Shown here piece after piece: positions 54,812 through 61,804 of a DNA stretch of 64,000 nucleotides (position 1 is the first letter of the stretch; each line of letters begins with the position of its first letter). Under the pieces are notes generated by a model. The model saw nothing but the letters and a program-made list of their open reading frames with translations. It made no database searches and was not told the origin of the DNA. Source of the stretch: [Mycobacterium] crassicus (GTDB lineage Bacteria > Actinomycetota > Actinomycetes > Mycobacteriales > Mycobacteriaceae); the NCBI RefSeq assembly GCF_020181615.1, contig NZ_CP084029.1, forward strand, positions 4,016,990 through 4,080,989, given 5' to 3'. The position numbers and the translations under genes were made by a program.

Positions 54812-56052
54812 CGTCAACACAGTCCTGTCCGTTCGGTCCGGGTTTCGACTTCACCGATCCGGATGTCCTGCTGGACGGCATGCCGATCGCCGAGTTCGCC
54901 GAGCTGCGCAAGACAGCCCCGGTGTGGTGGAACGAGCAGGCCCCGGGCAGCAACATCTTCGACGACGGCGGCTACTGGGTGATCAGCAAGCACCAGCACA
55001 TCCGGGAGATCTCCCGCGACAGCGACGTGTGGTCCACCAACGCCAAGGGCGCGGTGATGCGGCTGCCCGAGGGGGTCACCGCCGATCAGCTGGAGCTGAC
55101 CAAGGCGCTGTTGATCAACCACGATCCGCCCGAGCACACCCGGCTGCGAAAGCTGGTGTCGCGGTTGTTCACCCCGCGGTCGGTCGCCGCGTTGGAAGAG
55201 AAGCTCGCGCACTCGGCCCGTGAGATCGTCGCGGCCGCCGCGGTCAAGGACAGCGGCAACTTCGTCGACGACATCGCGATGAAGCTGCCACTGCTGGCGA
55301 TCGCCGATCTGCTCGGGGTCCCCGAGGCCGACCGGGAGAAGCTGTTCCACTGGACCAACTCGATCATGAACACCGACGACCCGGACTTCGACGTCGACCC
55401 GACCATGGCCAACGCGGAGTTGATGGGCTACGCGTACACCATGGCCGAGCAACGCCGTAACTGCCCGGCCGACGACATCGTCACCCGGCTGGTTCAGGCC
55501 GACCTGGACGGAGAATCACTGGGCGAGACCGAGTTCGCCTTCTTCGTCATCCTGCTCGCGGTAGCCGGTAACGAAACCACTCGCAACGCCATGACCCACG
55601 GCATCAACGCCTTTGCCGAGAACCCCGACCAGTGGGAGCTCTACAAGAGCCGGCGCCCGGAAACCGCCGTCGACGAGATCGTGCGCTGGGCGACCCCGGT
55701 GCACTGCTTCCAGCGCACCGCCAAGGTCGACACCGAGATCGACGGTGTGTCGATCAAGAAGGGCCAACGCGTGGGCCTGTTCTACAGTTCGGCCAATTTC
55801 GACGAGGACATCTTCGATCAGCCATTCAGCTTCAACATCCTGCGCGACCCCAACCCGCACCTGGCGTTCGGCGGTCAGGGCACGCACTATTGCATCGGCG
55901 CCAATCTTGCCCGCATGGAGATCCGGCTGATCTTCGACGAGATCGCCAGCCAGCTACCCGACATCACCAAATTGGCGGAGCCGCAACGACTCCGGTCCGG
56001 ATGGATCAACGGTGTCAAAGACCTCCACGTTTCCTACCACGGTTCGCCGTGA
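54808..56052 (+). CDS. CYP125-like cytochrome P450
   Basis: A 414-residue P450. I-helix LAVAGNETTRNAM, ExxR in VDEIVRWATPV, heme loop FGGQGTHYCIGANLA. Many stretches (GFDFTDPD, APVWWNEQ, EISRDSDVWS, YSSANFDEDIF, RLRSGWINGVK) resemble CYP125, the steroid C26/27-hydroxylase, by memory. M. tuberculosis has no P450 at this spot, so it is an addition to the cyp51 operon. The start at GTG 54808 overlaps the preceding stop. It probably acts on cholesterol-like or branched lipid side chains. Confidence 0.88.
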   Translation: MTSTQSCPFGPGFDFTDPDVLLDGMPIAEFAELRKTAPVWWNEQAPGSNIFDDGGYWVISKHQHIREISRDSDVWSTNAKGAVMRLPEGVTADQLELTKALLINHDPPEHTRLRKLVSRLFTPRSVAALEEKLAHSAREIVAAAAVKDSGNFVDDIAMKLPLLAIADLLGVPEADREKLFHWTNSIMNTDDPDFDVDPTMANAELMGYAYTMAEQRRNCPADDIVTRLVQADLDGESLGETEFAFFVILLAVAGNETTRNAMTHGINAFAENPDQWELYKSRRPETAVDEIVRWATPVHCFQRTAKVDTEIDGVSIKKGQRVGLFYSSANFDEDIFDQPFSFNILRDPNPHLAFGGQGTHYCIGANLARMEIRLIFDEIASQLPDITKLAEPQRLRSGWINGVKDLHVSYHGSP

Positions 56053-56078
56053 ACCCCTTCCGCTACCCCCCGTCGCGC

Positions 56079-56086
56079 TATAGGCT
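56079..56086 (+). promoter_or_regulatory. Probable adhB promoter -10 region
   Basis: The string TATAGGCT lies 27 nt after the P450 stop and 73 nt before adhB (GTG 56160). Either TATAGG or TAGGCT (56081-56086) may be the -10. It gives adhB a promoter of its own, with the tandem repeat inside the leader. Confidence 0.4.
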
Positions 56087-56103
56087 TTTAGCGGTGTGCT
56101 TCC

Positions 56104-56139
56104 CGCCGTCCCACAAGTTCACGCCGTCCCACAAGTTCA
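56104..56139 (+). repeat. Perfect 18-nt tandem repeat in the adhB leader
   Basis: CGCCGTCCCACAAGTTCA occurs twice, head to tail (56104-56121 and 56122-56139), directly before the ribosome site GAGGAAAG. It is a recent slippage duplication or a pair of protein- or RNA-binding sites. Confidence 0.85.
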
Positions 56140-56159
56140 CGAGGAAAGCAGGTCTTTAG

Positions 56160-57287
56160 GTGAAGACAAAGGGTGCGCTGCTCTGGGAGTTCAACAAGCC
56201 ATGGTCGGTCGAGGAAATCGAGATCGGTGACCCGCAAAAAGACGAGGTCAAGATCCAGATGGAAGCGGCCGGGATGTGCCACTCCGACCACCACCTGATG
56301 ACCGGTTCCATTCCGATGGCGGGCTTTCCGGTGCTCGGCGGCCACGAGGGCGCCGGCATCGTCACCGAGGTCGGGCCCGGGGTGGAAGACCTGGCCCCCG
56401 GAGACCACGTGGTGCTGTCCTTCATCCCGTCCTGCGGCAAATGCCCGTCATGTCAGGCCGGGCTGCGCAACCTGTGCGACCTGGGTGCCGGGCTGCTCAG
56501 CGGTGTCGCGGTCAGCGACGGCACCTTCCGGGTCACCGCCCGCGGCCAGGGCGTCTACCCGATGACGCTGCTCGGCACGTTCTCACCGTGGATGGTGGTG
56601 CACAAGACCTCGGTGGTGAAGATCGATCCGTCGATTCCGTTCGAGGTCGCCTGCCTGGTGGGCTGCGGTGTCACCACCGGCTACGGGTCGGCGGTGCGCA
56701 CCGCCGACATCCGCCCGGGTGAGGACGTCGCGATCGTCGGCGTCGGCGGTGTGGGGATGTCGGCCCTGCAGGGCGCGGTCAACGCCGGCGCCCGCAACAT
56801 CTTCGTCATCGAACCGGTGGAGTGGAAGCGCGATCAGGCGCTGAAATTCGGTGCCACCCACGTCTACCCGGAGATCAACGCCGCGATGGGCGGCATGATG
56901 GAGGTCACCGGCGGGCTGATGGCCCGCAAAGTGATCGTCACCGTCGGCGAGGTGCACGGCGCCGACATCGAGAACTACATGATCCTGACCGCCAAGGCCG
57001 GAACCTGCGTGCTGACCGCGATGGGTTCCATCCTGGAAAACCAGGTCACGCTGAACCTGGCGATGCTGACCCTGTTGCAGAAGAACCTGCAGGGCACCAT
57101 CTTCGGCGGCGGCAACCCGCAGTACGACATCCCCCAGCTGCTGTCGATGTATCAGGTCGGCAAGCTGAACCTGGACGACATGGTGACCCGTCAGTACAAG
57201 CTGGAGCAGATCAACGAGGGTTACCAGGACATGCTGGACGGGAAGAACATCCGCGGCATCATCCGCTACACCGACGCCGATCGCTAG
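56160..57287 (+). CDS. adhB: Zinc alcohol dehydrogenase AdhB (NDMA-dependent / mycofactocin-associated type)
   Basis: A 375-residue medium-chain dehydrogenase. The catalytic zinc Cys is in MCHSDHHLMTG with His in GGHEGAGIV. The structural zinc Cys are in CGKCPSCQAGLRNLC. NAD site: AIVGVGGVGMSALQG. The close match to Rv0761c places it in the group annotated as NDMA-dependent alcohol dehydrogenases, which keep their nicotinamide tightly bound and are tied to mycofactocin. The start is GTG 56160 with GAGGAAAG upstream. Its product would be an aldehyde for AldA or a similar enzyme. Confidence 0.94.
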   Translation: MKTKGALLWEFNKPWSVEEIEIGDPQKDEVKIQMEAAGMCHSDHHLMTGSIPMAGFPVLGGHEGAGIVTEVGPGVEDLAPGDHVVLSFIPSCGKCPSCQAGLRNLCDLGAGLLSGVAVSDGTFRVTARGQGVYPMTLLGTFSPWMVVHKTSVVKIDPSIPFEVACLVGCGVTTGYGSAVRTADIRPGEDVAIVGVGGVGMSALQGAVNAGARNIFVIEPVEWKRDQALKFGATHVYPEINAAMGGMMEVTGGLMARKVIVTVGEVHGADIENYMILTAKAGTCVLTAMGSILENQVTLNLAMLTLLQKNLQGTIFGGGNPQYDIPQLLSMYQVGKLNLDDMVTRQYKLEQINEGYQDMLDGKNIRGIIRYTDADR

Positions 57288-57351
57288 CGCGACGGAGTCG
57301 GGCGCAGCGGGTCGGCGTTAAGGCCGAGCCGATCGCTAGCGCGACGGAGTC
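57276..57351 (+). repeat. 24-nt direct repeat flanking the adhB stop
   Basis: GCCGATCGCTAGCGCGACGG continuing to AGTC is present at 57276-57299 and 57328-57351. The first copy includes the adhB stop codon. The sequence between (gggcgcagcgggtcggcg) matches the style of the dispersed repeat at 26034-26140. Confidence 0.75.
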
Positions 57352-57355
57352 ACCA

Positions 57356-57416
57356 GTTGACTCTGCGTGTGCCAGGCGACCTACTCGCACTTCTGCCTGG
57401 TACCCGCAGAGTCGAC
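57356..57416. terminator. Long hairpin between adhB and the YceI gene
   Basis: The outer arm GTTGACTCTGCG (57356-57367) pairs with CGCAGAGTCGAC (57405-57416) with one G-T pair. The inner arm GTGCCAGGC (57369-57377) pairs with GCCTGGTAC (57395-57403) with one mismatch, and the loop is 17 nt. About 21 base pairs in all. It stands between two convergent stops and can end both transcripts. Confidence 0.6.
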
Positions 57417-57429
57417 GAAGGCTGGGCGA

Positions 57430-57969
57430 CTAGCCCGATGTGGCGGGCCGGAACACCAGACTGGCCCTGAGCCTGGTCCGGTTGCCGACCATGCCCAGGA
57501 AGTTGCCCTCTACGGCGAACTGCTTGCGGGTGACCGTCGCCTCGGTGGTCAGTCGCACGGCGCCGTCGTCGAGTGGGGTGACATCGACCTTGAGCGGCAG
57601 TGGCCCGGTGATCCCTTTGACGGTCAGCTGGGCATCCAGCTGCGCGGTGTTGCCGCCGGCGGACTGCCCGCCGTTGACCACGACGGTGATATCGGGGTAC
57701 CGGTCGCTGTCGAAGAAGTTCGACCGCCGCAGGTCATGGTCGCGGGTGCCCAGGCCGGTGTCGACCGAAGCGGCCTTGATGTCGATACGGCCGGTCACGG
57801 TGTTGGCGTCCTTGATCTCGCCGCTGCCGGTGAAGTCGGTGAAAGCGCCACGCACCTTCAGCGCGCCCCACATCGTGCCGTTCTCGAACTTGATGTGCGA
57901 CTGACCGGTATCCAGACTCCAGACGCCGACCGCCTTGGGGCTGCTGAGAAATGTTGCGACAGTCGACAT
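57430..57969 (-). CDS. YceI-family lipid-binding-fold protein
   Basis: A 179-residue YceI/lipocalin-like beta-barrel with no signal peptide, so it is probably cytoplasmic. Pattern: VGVWSLDTGQSHIKFE at the start, TGRIDIKAASVDTG, RDHDLRRSNFFDSDRYPDI (the usual HL-S-DFFD block) and LTVKGITGPLPLKVDV. Such proteins bind polyisoprenoids or fatty acyl chains. AGGAGATGAG precedes ATG 57969, and TATTAT (58033-58028) is a good -10. M. tuberculosis has a ketosteroid-isomerase-like gene (Rv0760c) at this place instead, as I recall. Confidence 0.93.
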   Translation of the reverse strand: MSTVATFLSSPKAVGVWSLDTGQSHIKFENGTMWGALKVRGAFTDFTGSGEIKDANTVTGRIDIKAASVDTGLGTRDHDLRRSNFFDSDRYPDITVVVNGGQSAGGNTAQLDAQLTVKGITGPLPLKVDVTPLDDGAVRLTTEATVTRKQFAVEGNFLGMVGNRTRLRASLVFRPATSG

Positions 57970-58027
57970 CTCATCTCCTCTACCTGTTGCGTGGCGAACC
58001 CGCGATACCGGTACCGGCTCGCTGTCG

Positions 58028-58033
58028 ATAATA
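58028..58033 (-). promoter_or_regulatory. -10 box of the YceI gene
   Basis: TATTAT on the minus strand, 58 nt before ATG 57969, giving a leader of about 50 nt with a normal ribosome site. Confidence 0.5.
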
Positions 58034-58068
58034 CGCAGCGGCGGCCGTTAAGTCCGGCACTCGGCGCA

Positions 58069-58074
58069 TATGCT
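58069..58074 (+). promoter_or_regulatory. -10 box for leaderless HIT gene
   Basis: TATGCT followed by seven bases and ATG 58082. It decides for 58082 over two in-frame ATGs just upstream (58070, 58076), which would fall within or next to the box. Confidence 0.6.
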
Positions 58075-58081
58075 GATGCCC

Positions 58082-58486
58082 ATGACCACTGTCTTCACCA
58101 AGATCATCAACGGGGAGCTGCCGGGCCGATTCGTCTACGAGGACGACGACGTCGTCGCCTTCCTGACCATCGAGCCGATGACGCAGGGACACACCCTGGT
58201 GGTGCCCCGCGCCGAGATCGACCAGTGGCAGGACGTCGACGGCGCTGTTTTCGCCCGGGTGATGGCTGTCGCGCAGCGGATCGGCAAGGCCGTGTGCCGG
58301 GCGTTCGACACCGAGCGCGCCGGCATGATCATCGCCGGGCTGGAGGTCCCCCACCTACACGTCCACGTCTTTCCCACCCGGAGCCTGTCCGACTTCGGTT
58401 TCGCCGGTGTGGACCGCAATCCCTCTGCCGAGTCGCTGGACGAGGCACAAGACAAGATCACCGCGGCTCTGGTCGAACTTCTCTGA
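58082..58486 (+). CDS. HIT-family nucleotide hydrolase/transferase
   Basis: A 134-residue histidine-triad protein (Rv0759c-like). [18 protein letters not shown] at the N-terminus, [12 protein letters not shown], and the active site HLHVHVFP (HxHxH) near residue 101. HIT enzymes cleave phosphoramidates or AMP conjugates. The stop ends 3 nt from the convergent phoR stop. It is divergent from YceI. Confidence 0.95.
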   Translation: MTTVFTKIINGELPGRFVYEDDDVVAFLTIEPMTQGHTLVVPRAEIDQWQDVDGAVFARVMAVAQRIGKAVCRAFDTERAGMIIAGLEVPHLHVHVFPTRSLSDFGFAGVDRNPSAESLDEAQDKITAALVELL

Positions 58487-58489
58487 GGC

Positions 58490-59953
58490 TCAGCCGATCT
58501 CAGCGTGCTCTTCAGCAGGCTCGGCTGGTATCCCGGTAAGCCGCGGAATCGTGACCCGGAAGGTGCAACCGGCACCGGGTGGAGATTTCACCGAGACTGT
58601 GCCGTCGTGCGCCCGGGTCAGCGAGTCGACGATCGAAAGCCCCAGACCGGTGCCGCCGCTGGTTCGCGCCCGTGACGAGTCCGAGCGGAAGAAGCGCTCA
58701 AAGACCCGCTGCACATCCTGTTCGCTCATCCCGGGCCCCTCATCGACGACCTCGAGTACCGCGTCGTTGCCCTCGGTGCCGACCCGCACGGTGATCGCAG
58801 CACTGTCCGGGGTGTGTTGCAGCGCGTTGGACACCAGGTTGCTCAGCACCTGCCGCAACCGGTGTTCGTCGCCGAGCACCTCGGGGGTGCCCGGACCGTC
58901 GAAGACCTCCAACTCGACGGTGCGCTCCGGTGCGATCGCCCGGGCGTCGTGCACGGCATCGGTGGCCAGCACCAGCAGATCGACCCAGCGCCGTTCCAGG
59001 GGGCGCTGGGCATCCATCCGGGCCAGCAACAGCAGGTCCTCGACGAGCAGCCCCATCCGGCGCGCTTCGCTTTCGATACGCGACATCAGCAGCTCGATGT
59101 CGCGGGCCGCGCCCTGCCGATAGAGCTCGGCGAAACCGCGGATGGTGGTCAGCGGGGTGCGCAGTTCATGGCTGGCGTCGGTGATGAACCGGCGCATCCG
59201 CTCCTCGGAGACCCGTGCGTTATCCGCCGACGCCACCGAGGACGCCACCGCCTGCTGAATCTGCGCGAGCATTCCGTTCAGTGCCAGCGTGAGCCGGCCG
59301 ACCTCGGTGCGCGGATCGCGCTCGGGCACTCTTCGGTCCAACTGGCCGGCGGCGATCGCGGCCGCGGTCTGCTCGACTTCCGTCAACGGTCGCAGGCTCC
59401 GGGTGACGACCACATATCCGGCGCCACCGAGCACCAGCAGCACCCCGACGCCGATCGCCACCCGCGACCAGGCCAGATATCGCAGGGTGGCGCGGGGATC
59501 GGACAGGTCCCTGGCCACGGTGATCAGCCTGCCGTTCTCGCCGTGCACCGACAGCGCCCGCCAGTGCACACCCGACCCGTCGACCGAGCCGATCGTGATC
59601 GGCACCGGGCCCACGTCGTTGTCCGGCGGCAGCAGCGGTTCGGCGTTCTGGTCGTTGATGACGGTCCAGATGCTGCCGTCGGGGTCGACGTCGCGGACGT
59701 AGAAGCTGGTCGGCGGCCGACCGGGATTCGGGTCCCCTCCGGCGGCCACCGGAACCCGCGGCCGCTGCTCGAGCGCCCAGCCGTGGGCGGCGTCGATGAG
59801 GGTCTCGTCGATCCTGCTGATCAGGCGGTGACTGAGGATGGCGGTGACGGCGTATCCCTGCGCCAGCAGCCCGAAGGCCACCAGCGCCAGAGTGGCCGCG
59901 ATCAGGCTGACCCGCAGCGGCAGCGCGGTGTTCAAGGTTCTGACCTTGCCCAT
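58490..59953 (-). CDS. phoR: Sensor histidine kinase PhoR
   Basis: 487 residues. One N-terminal membrane helix (about 13-35), an extracytoplasmic sensor domain (about 36-165), a second helix (about 168-190) and a HAMP linker. The dimerisation/phosphoacceptor site is His262 in DASHELRTPLTT, and the ATPase domain shows NLVSNALQHTP, DEGPGMSE and GGTGLGLSIV. Length and sequence match PhoR (Rv0758). It starts 16 nt after phoP. It phosphorylates PhoP in response to envelope or acid-related signals. Confidence 0.97.
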   Translation of the reverse strand: MGKVRTLNTALPLRVSLIAATLALVAFGLLAQGYAVTAILSHRLISRIDETLIDAAHGWALEQRPRVPVAAGGDPNPGRPPTSFYVRDVDPDGSIWTVINDQNAEPLLPPDNDVGPVPITIGSVDGSGVHWRALSVHGENGRLITVARDLSDPRATLRYLAWSRVAIGVGVLLVLGGAGYVVVTRSLRPLTEVEQTAAAIAAGQLDRRVPERDPRTEVGRLTLALNGMLAQIQQAVASSVASADNARVSEERMRRFITDASHELRTPLTTIRGFAELYRQGAARDIELLMSRIESEARRMGLLVEDLLLLARMDAQRPLERRWVDLLVLATDAVHDARAIAPERTVELEVFDGPGTPEVLGDEHRLRQVLSNLVSNALQHTPDSAAITVRVGTEGNDAVLEVVDEGPGMSEQDVQRVFERFFRSDSSRARTSGGTGLGLSIVDSLTRAHDGTVSVKSPPGAGCTFRVTIPRLTGIPAEPAEEHAEIG

Positions 59954-59969
59954 CACGGGCGGGTGTCGA

Positions 59970-60689
59970 TCACCGGGGCTCACGCAGCACATAGCCCACC
60001 CCGCGCAGGGTGTGCAGCAGACGCTTCTCGCCGGTGTCGATCTTGCGGCGCAGGTAGGAGACGTAGGACTCCACCACATTGACGTCACCACCGAAGTCGT
60101 AACGCCAGACGTGGTCGAGGATCTTCGGCTTGCTGAGCACCGTCCCGGCGTTGATCACGAAGTACCGCAGCAGGGTGAACTCGGTCGGCGACAGCGACAC
60201 CGGTTGGCCGCCCTTCCACACTTCGTGGGTGTCCTCGTCGAGTTCGATGTCGGCGAACGTCAGCCGGGAGTTGCGGGGCTCCCCGTCTCCCTTGCCGGCC
60301 CGTCGCAGGATGACCCGCAGTCGCGCCACCACCTCCTCCAGGCTGAAGGGCTTCGTCACGTAGTCGTCGCCGCCGAGAGTCAGCCCGGTGATCTTGTCCT
60401 GCAGCGAGTCGCGGGCGGTCAAGAACAGTGCCGGGGCATCGATACCGTCGGCACGCAGCCGGCGCAGCACGCCGAACCCGTCCATCCCCGGCATCATCAC
60501 ATCCAGGATCACCGCGTCGGGCCGGACCTCGCGCGCCCGGTCCAGCGCCGCCGGACCGCTGGAGGCCGTGTAGACCTCGAACCCCTGGAATTTCAAGCTG
60601 ACCGACAGCAACTCGACGATGTTGGTTTCATCGTCGACGACCAGAATCCTGGCCTCCGGTGCAGCGTCTTGTGCGGTGGTAGCTCCCAT
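59970..60689 (-). CDS. phoP: Response regulator PhoP
   Basis: 239 residues. The receiver domain has the acidic pair in VVDDE, the phosphoacceptor Asp63 in ILDVMMPG and the Lys of VTKPFSLEE. A winged-helix OmpR-type domain follows, with SPTEFTLLRYFV and the recognition helix in VVESYVSYLRRKID. It is almost identical to M. tuberculosis PhoP except for the variable N-terminus. ATG 60689 is chosen. It is divergent from the Rv0756c-like gene. A candidate PhoP box lies 25-51 nt upstream, fitting autoregulation. Confidence 0.98.
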   Translation of the reverse strand: MGATTAQDAAPEARILVVDDETNIVELLSVSLKFQGFEVYTASSGPAALDRAREVRPDAVILDVMMPGMDGFGVLRRLRADGIDAPALFLTARDSLQDKITGLTLGGDDYVTKPFSLEEVVARLRVILRRAGKGDGEPRNSRLTFADIELDEDTHEVWKGGQPVSLSPTEFTLLRYFVINAGTVLSKPKILDHVWRYDFGGDVNVVESYVSYLRRKIDTGEKRLLHTLRGVGYVLREPR

Positions 60690-60713
60690 GACGTTAATTT
60701 GCTCCCAGTCGAG

Positions 60714-60740
60714 TGAACATCGCCTGAACACCGGCTGTGT
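60714..60740 (-). promoter_or_regulatory. Candidate PhoP-binding direct repeats (11-nt period)
   Basis: On the plus strand TGAACA occurs at 60714 and 60725, and a degenerate TGTGTG at 60736, all 11 nt apart. On the phoP strand this reads ACACAGC-N4-GTTCAGG-N4-GTTCACT. The first heptamer matches six of seven bases of the TCACAGC half-site known for PhoP direct repeats. Confidence 0.5.
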
Positions 60741-60785
60741 GTTGGTTGTCAATCAAACCAACTGATACCGATGCCGGATCGCCCC

Positions 60786-60791
60786 TAGACT
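60786..60791 (+). promoter_or_regulatory. -10 box for leaderless decapeptide-repeat gene
   Basis: TAGACT, six bases, then ATG 60798. Confidence 0.6.
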
Positions 60792-60797
60792 GACCGG

Positions 60798-61544
60798 ATG
60801 GACCTGGCCAAGCAGTTGATCGCCGTGGCGACCGCTCCCGCACGGATCGGCCTGTCGATCGCCGATGCTGGCCTCGGTGTCGCGGGTGCGGCACTCGGAT
60901 TGGCTCGGCAGACGCTCGGAGAATCCCCCGGCCAGGGTCCAGCCAACTCGATGGCGCACATGCTGGGCCTGGAGGACACCATCGCCCGGGCCAACCGGCT
61001 GGCCAAGTTGATGGACGACGACGCACCGCTGGGCCGCGCGCTGGCACCGGGCGGCCCGGCGGACCGACTGCTGGCACCGGGTGGCCTGGTGGACCAGCTG
61101 ACCGGGCCAGGCGGCGTAATCGACCGGCTCACCGCCGAGGGCGGCGGGATACAGCGGGCCCTGCAGCCCGGCGGCCTGGTGGATCAGCTCACCGACGAGG
61201 ACGGGCTGATCGAACGACTGCTGGCCGAGGACGGCCTGGCCGACCGGCTGCTGTCCGAAGGCGGGCTGATCGACAAGCTGACCGCCCGTAACGGGCCGCT
61301 GGAGCAGCTCGCCGGTGTCGCCGACACCCTGAGCCGGCTGGCACCGGGGATGGAGGCACTGGAGCCGGCCATCGAGACCCTGCAGGAAGCGGTCATCGCG
61401 CTGACCATGGTGGTCAACCCGCTGAGCAACATCGCCGAGCGCATTCCGCTGCTGCCGCGCCGGTCCAGCCGGCGCCCGTCGTCCCGGCCGGTGCGCTCGC
61501 AGCGGGTGATCGACGCCGACGTCGCGGGCACCGAGAGCCCCTGA
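60798..61544 (+). CDS. Decapeptide-repeat protein (Rv0756c-like)
   Basis: 248 residues. The N-terminal 45 residues form an amphipathic Ala/Leu helix (MDLAKQLIAVATAPARIG) with no clear signal peptide. Residues 81-170 are nine copies of a ten-residue unit of the form L-x-x-x-G-G-L-x-D-x (for example LLAPGGLVDQ, LLAEDGLADR, LLSEGGLIDK). Then comes a helical part with LEPAIETLQEAVIALTMVVNPL and a basic end (RRSSRRPSSRPVRSQR). No catalytic motif. It is divergent from phoP, the same position as Rv0756c. The repeats would give a regular solenoid or amphipathic rod, perhaps membrane-associated. Confidence 0.85.
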   Translation: MDLAKQLIAVATAPARIGLSIADAGLGVAGAALGLARQTLGESPGQGPANSMAHMLGLEDTIARANRLAKLMDDDAPLGRALAPGGPADRLLAPGGLVDQLTGPGGVIDRLTAEGGGIQRALQPGGLVDQLTDEDGLIERLLAEDGLADRLLSEGGLIDKLTARNGPLEQLAGVADTLSRLAPGMEALEPAIETLQEAVIALTMVVNPLSNIAERIPLLPRRSSRRPSSRPVRSQRVIDADVAGTESP

Positions 61545-61560
61545 CCCGCCTTACCGCCCC

Positions 61561-61590
61561 GCCGAGCGTGAAGGTGGCTTCACGTTCGGC
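61561..61590 (+). terminator. Strong hairpin terminator before tRNA-Thr
   Basis: The 13-base arm GCCGAGCGTGAAG pairs with CTTCACGTTCGGC (one G-T pair), loop GTGG. It lies 17 nt after the stop of the repeat protein. There is no T-tract. Confidence 0.65.
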
Positions 61591-61603
61591 GACCGGTTCC
61601 CGT

Positions 61604-61609
61604 TAGGCT
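61604..61609 (+). promoter_or_regulatory. -10 box of tRNA-Thr
   Basis: TAGGCT, 15 nt before the mature 5' end of the tRNA at 61625. Confidence 0.5.
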
Positions 61610-61624
61610 GGCACCGCTAGACCC

Positions 61625-61699
61625 GCCTCCTTAGCTCAGTGGTAGAGCGTCGCTCTTGTAAAGCGGATGTCGTCGGTTCAATCCCGACAGGGGGCTCCA
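61625..61699 (+). tRNA. tRNA-Thr (anticodon TGT), CCA encoded
   Basis: A full cloverleaf can be drawn. Acceptor GCCTCCT with AGGGGGC, D-stem GCTC/GAGC, anticodon stem TCGCT/AGCGG with loop CTTGTAA (anticodon TGT at 61657-61659), variable loop ATGTC, T-stem GTCGG/CCGAC. Discriminator T61696 and encoded CCA follow. It reads ACA codons. An IS481-family element begins within about 20 nt of its 3' end. Confidence 0.96.
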
Positions 61700-61712
61700 A
61701 GATCCTCCGCGA

Positions 61713-61787
61713 CTAGTTGTACTGACCTGAGAGGTTGGGTACGCGGCTGGCGGGTGGTTGGCCTCTGAGTGCGGTGTGGCCGCGGTG
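61713..61787 (-). pseudogene. IS481-family transposase, C-terminal fragment
   Basis: On the minus strand this encodes HRGHTALRGQPPASRVPNLS followed by GQYN and a TAG stop. That is the conserved C-terminal tail of IS481-type transposases. It continues in frame logic from the N-terminal fragment that breaks off after YNH at 63192. The two pieces are separated by a 1404-nt IS110-family element. Confidence 0.85.
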
Positions 61788-61804
61788 GACTCTTCTATGT
61801 CTTG

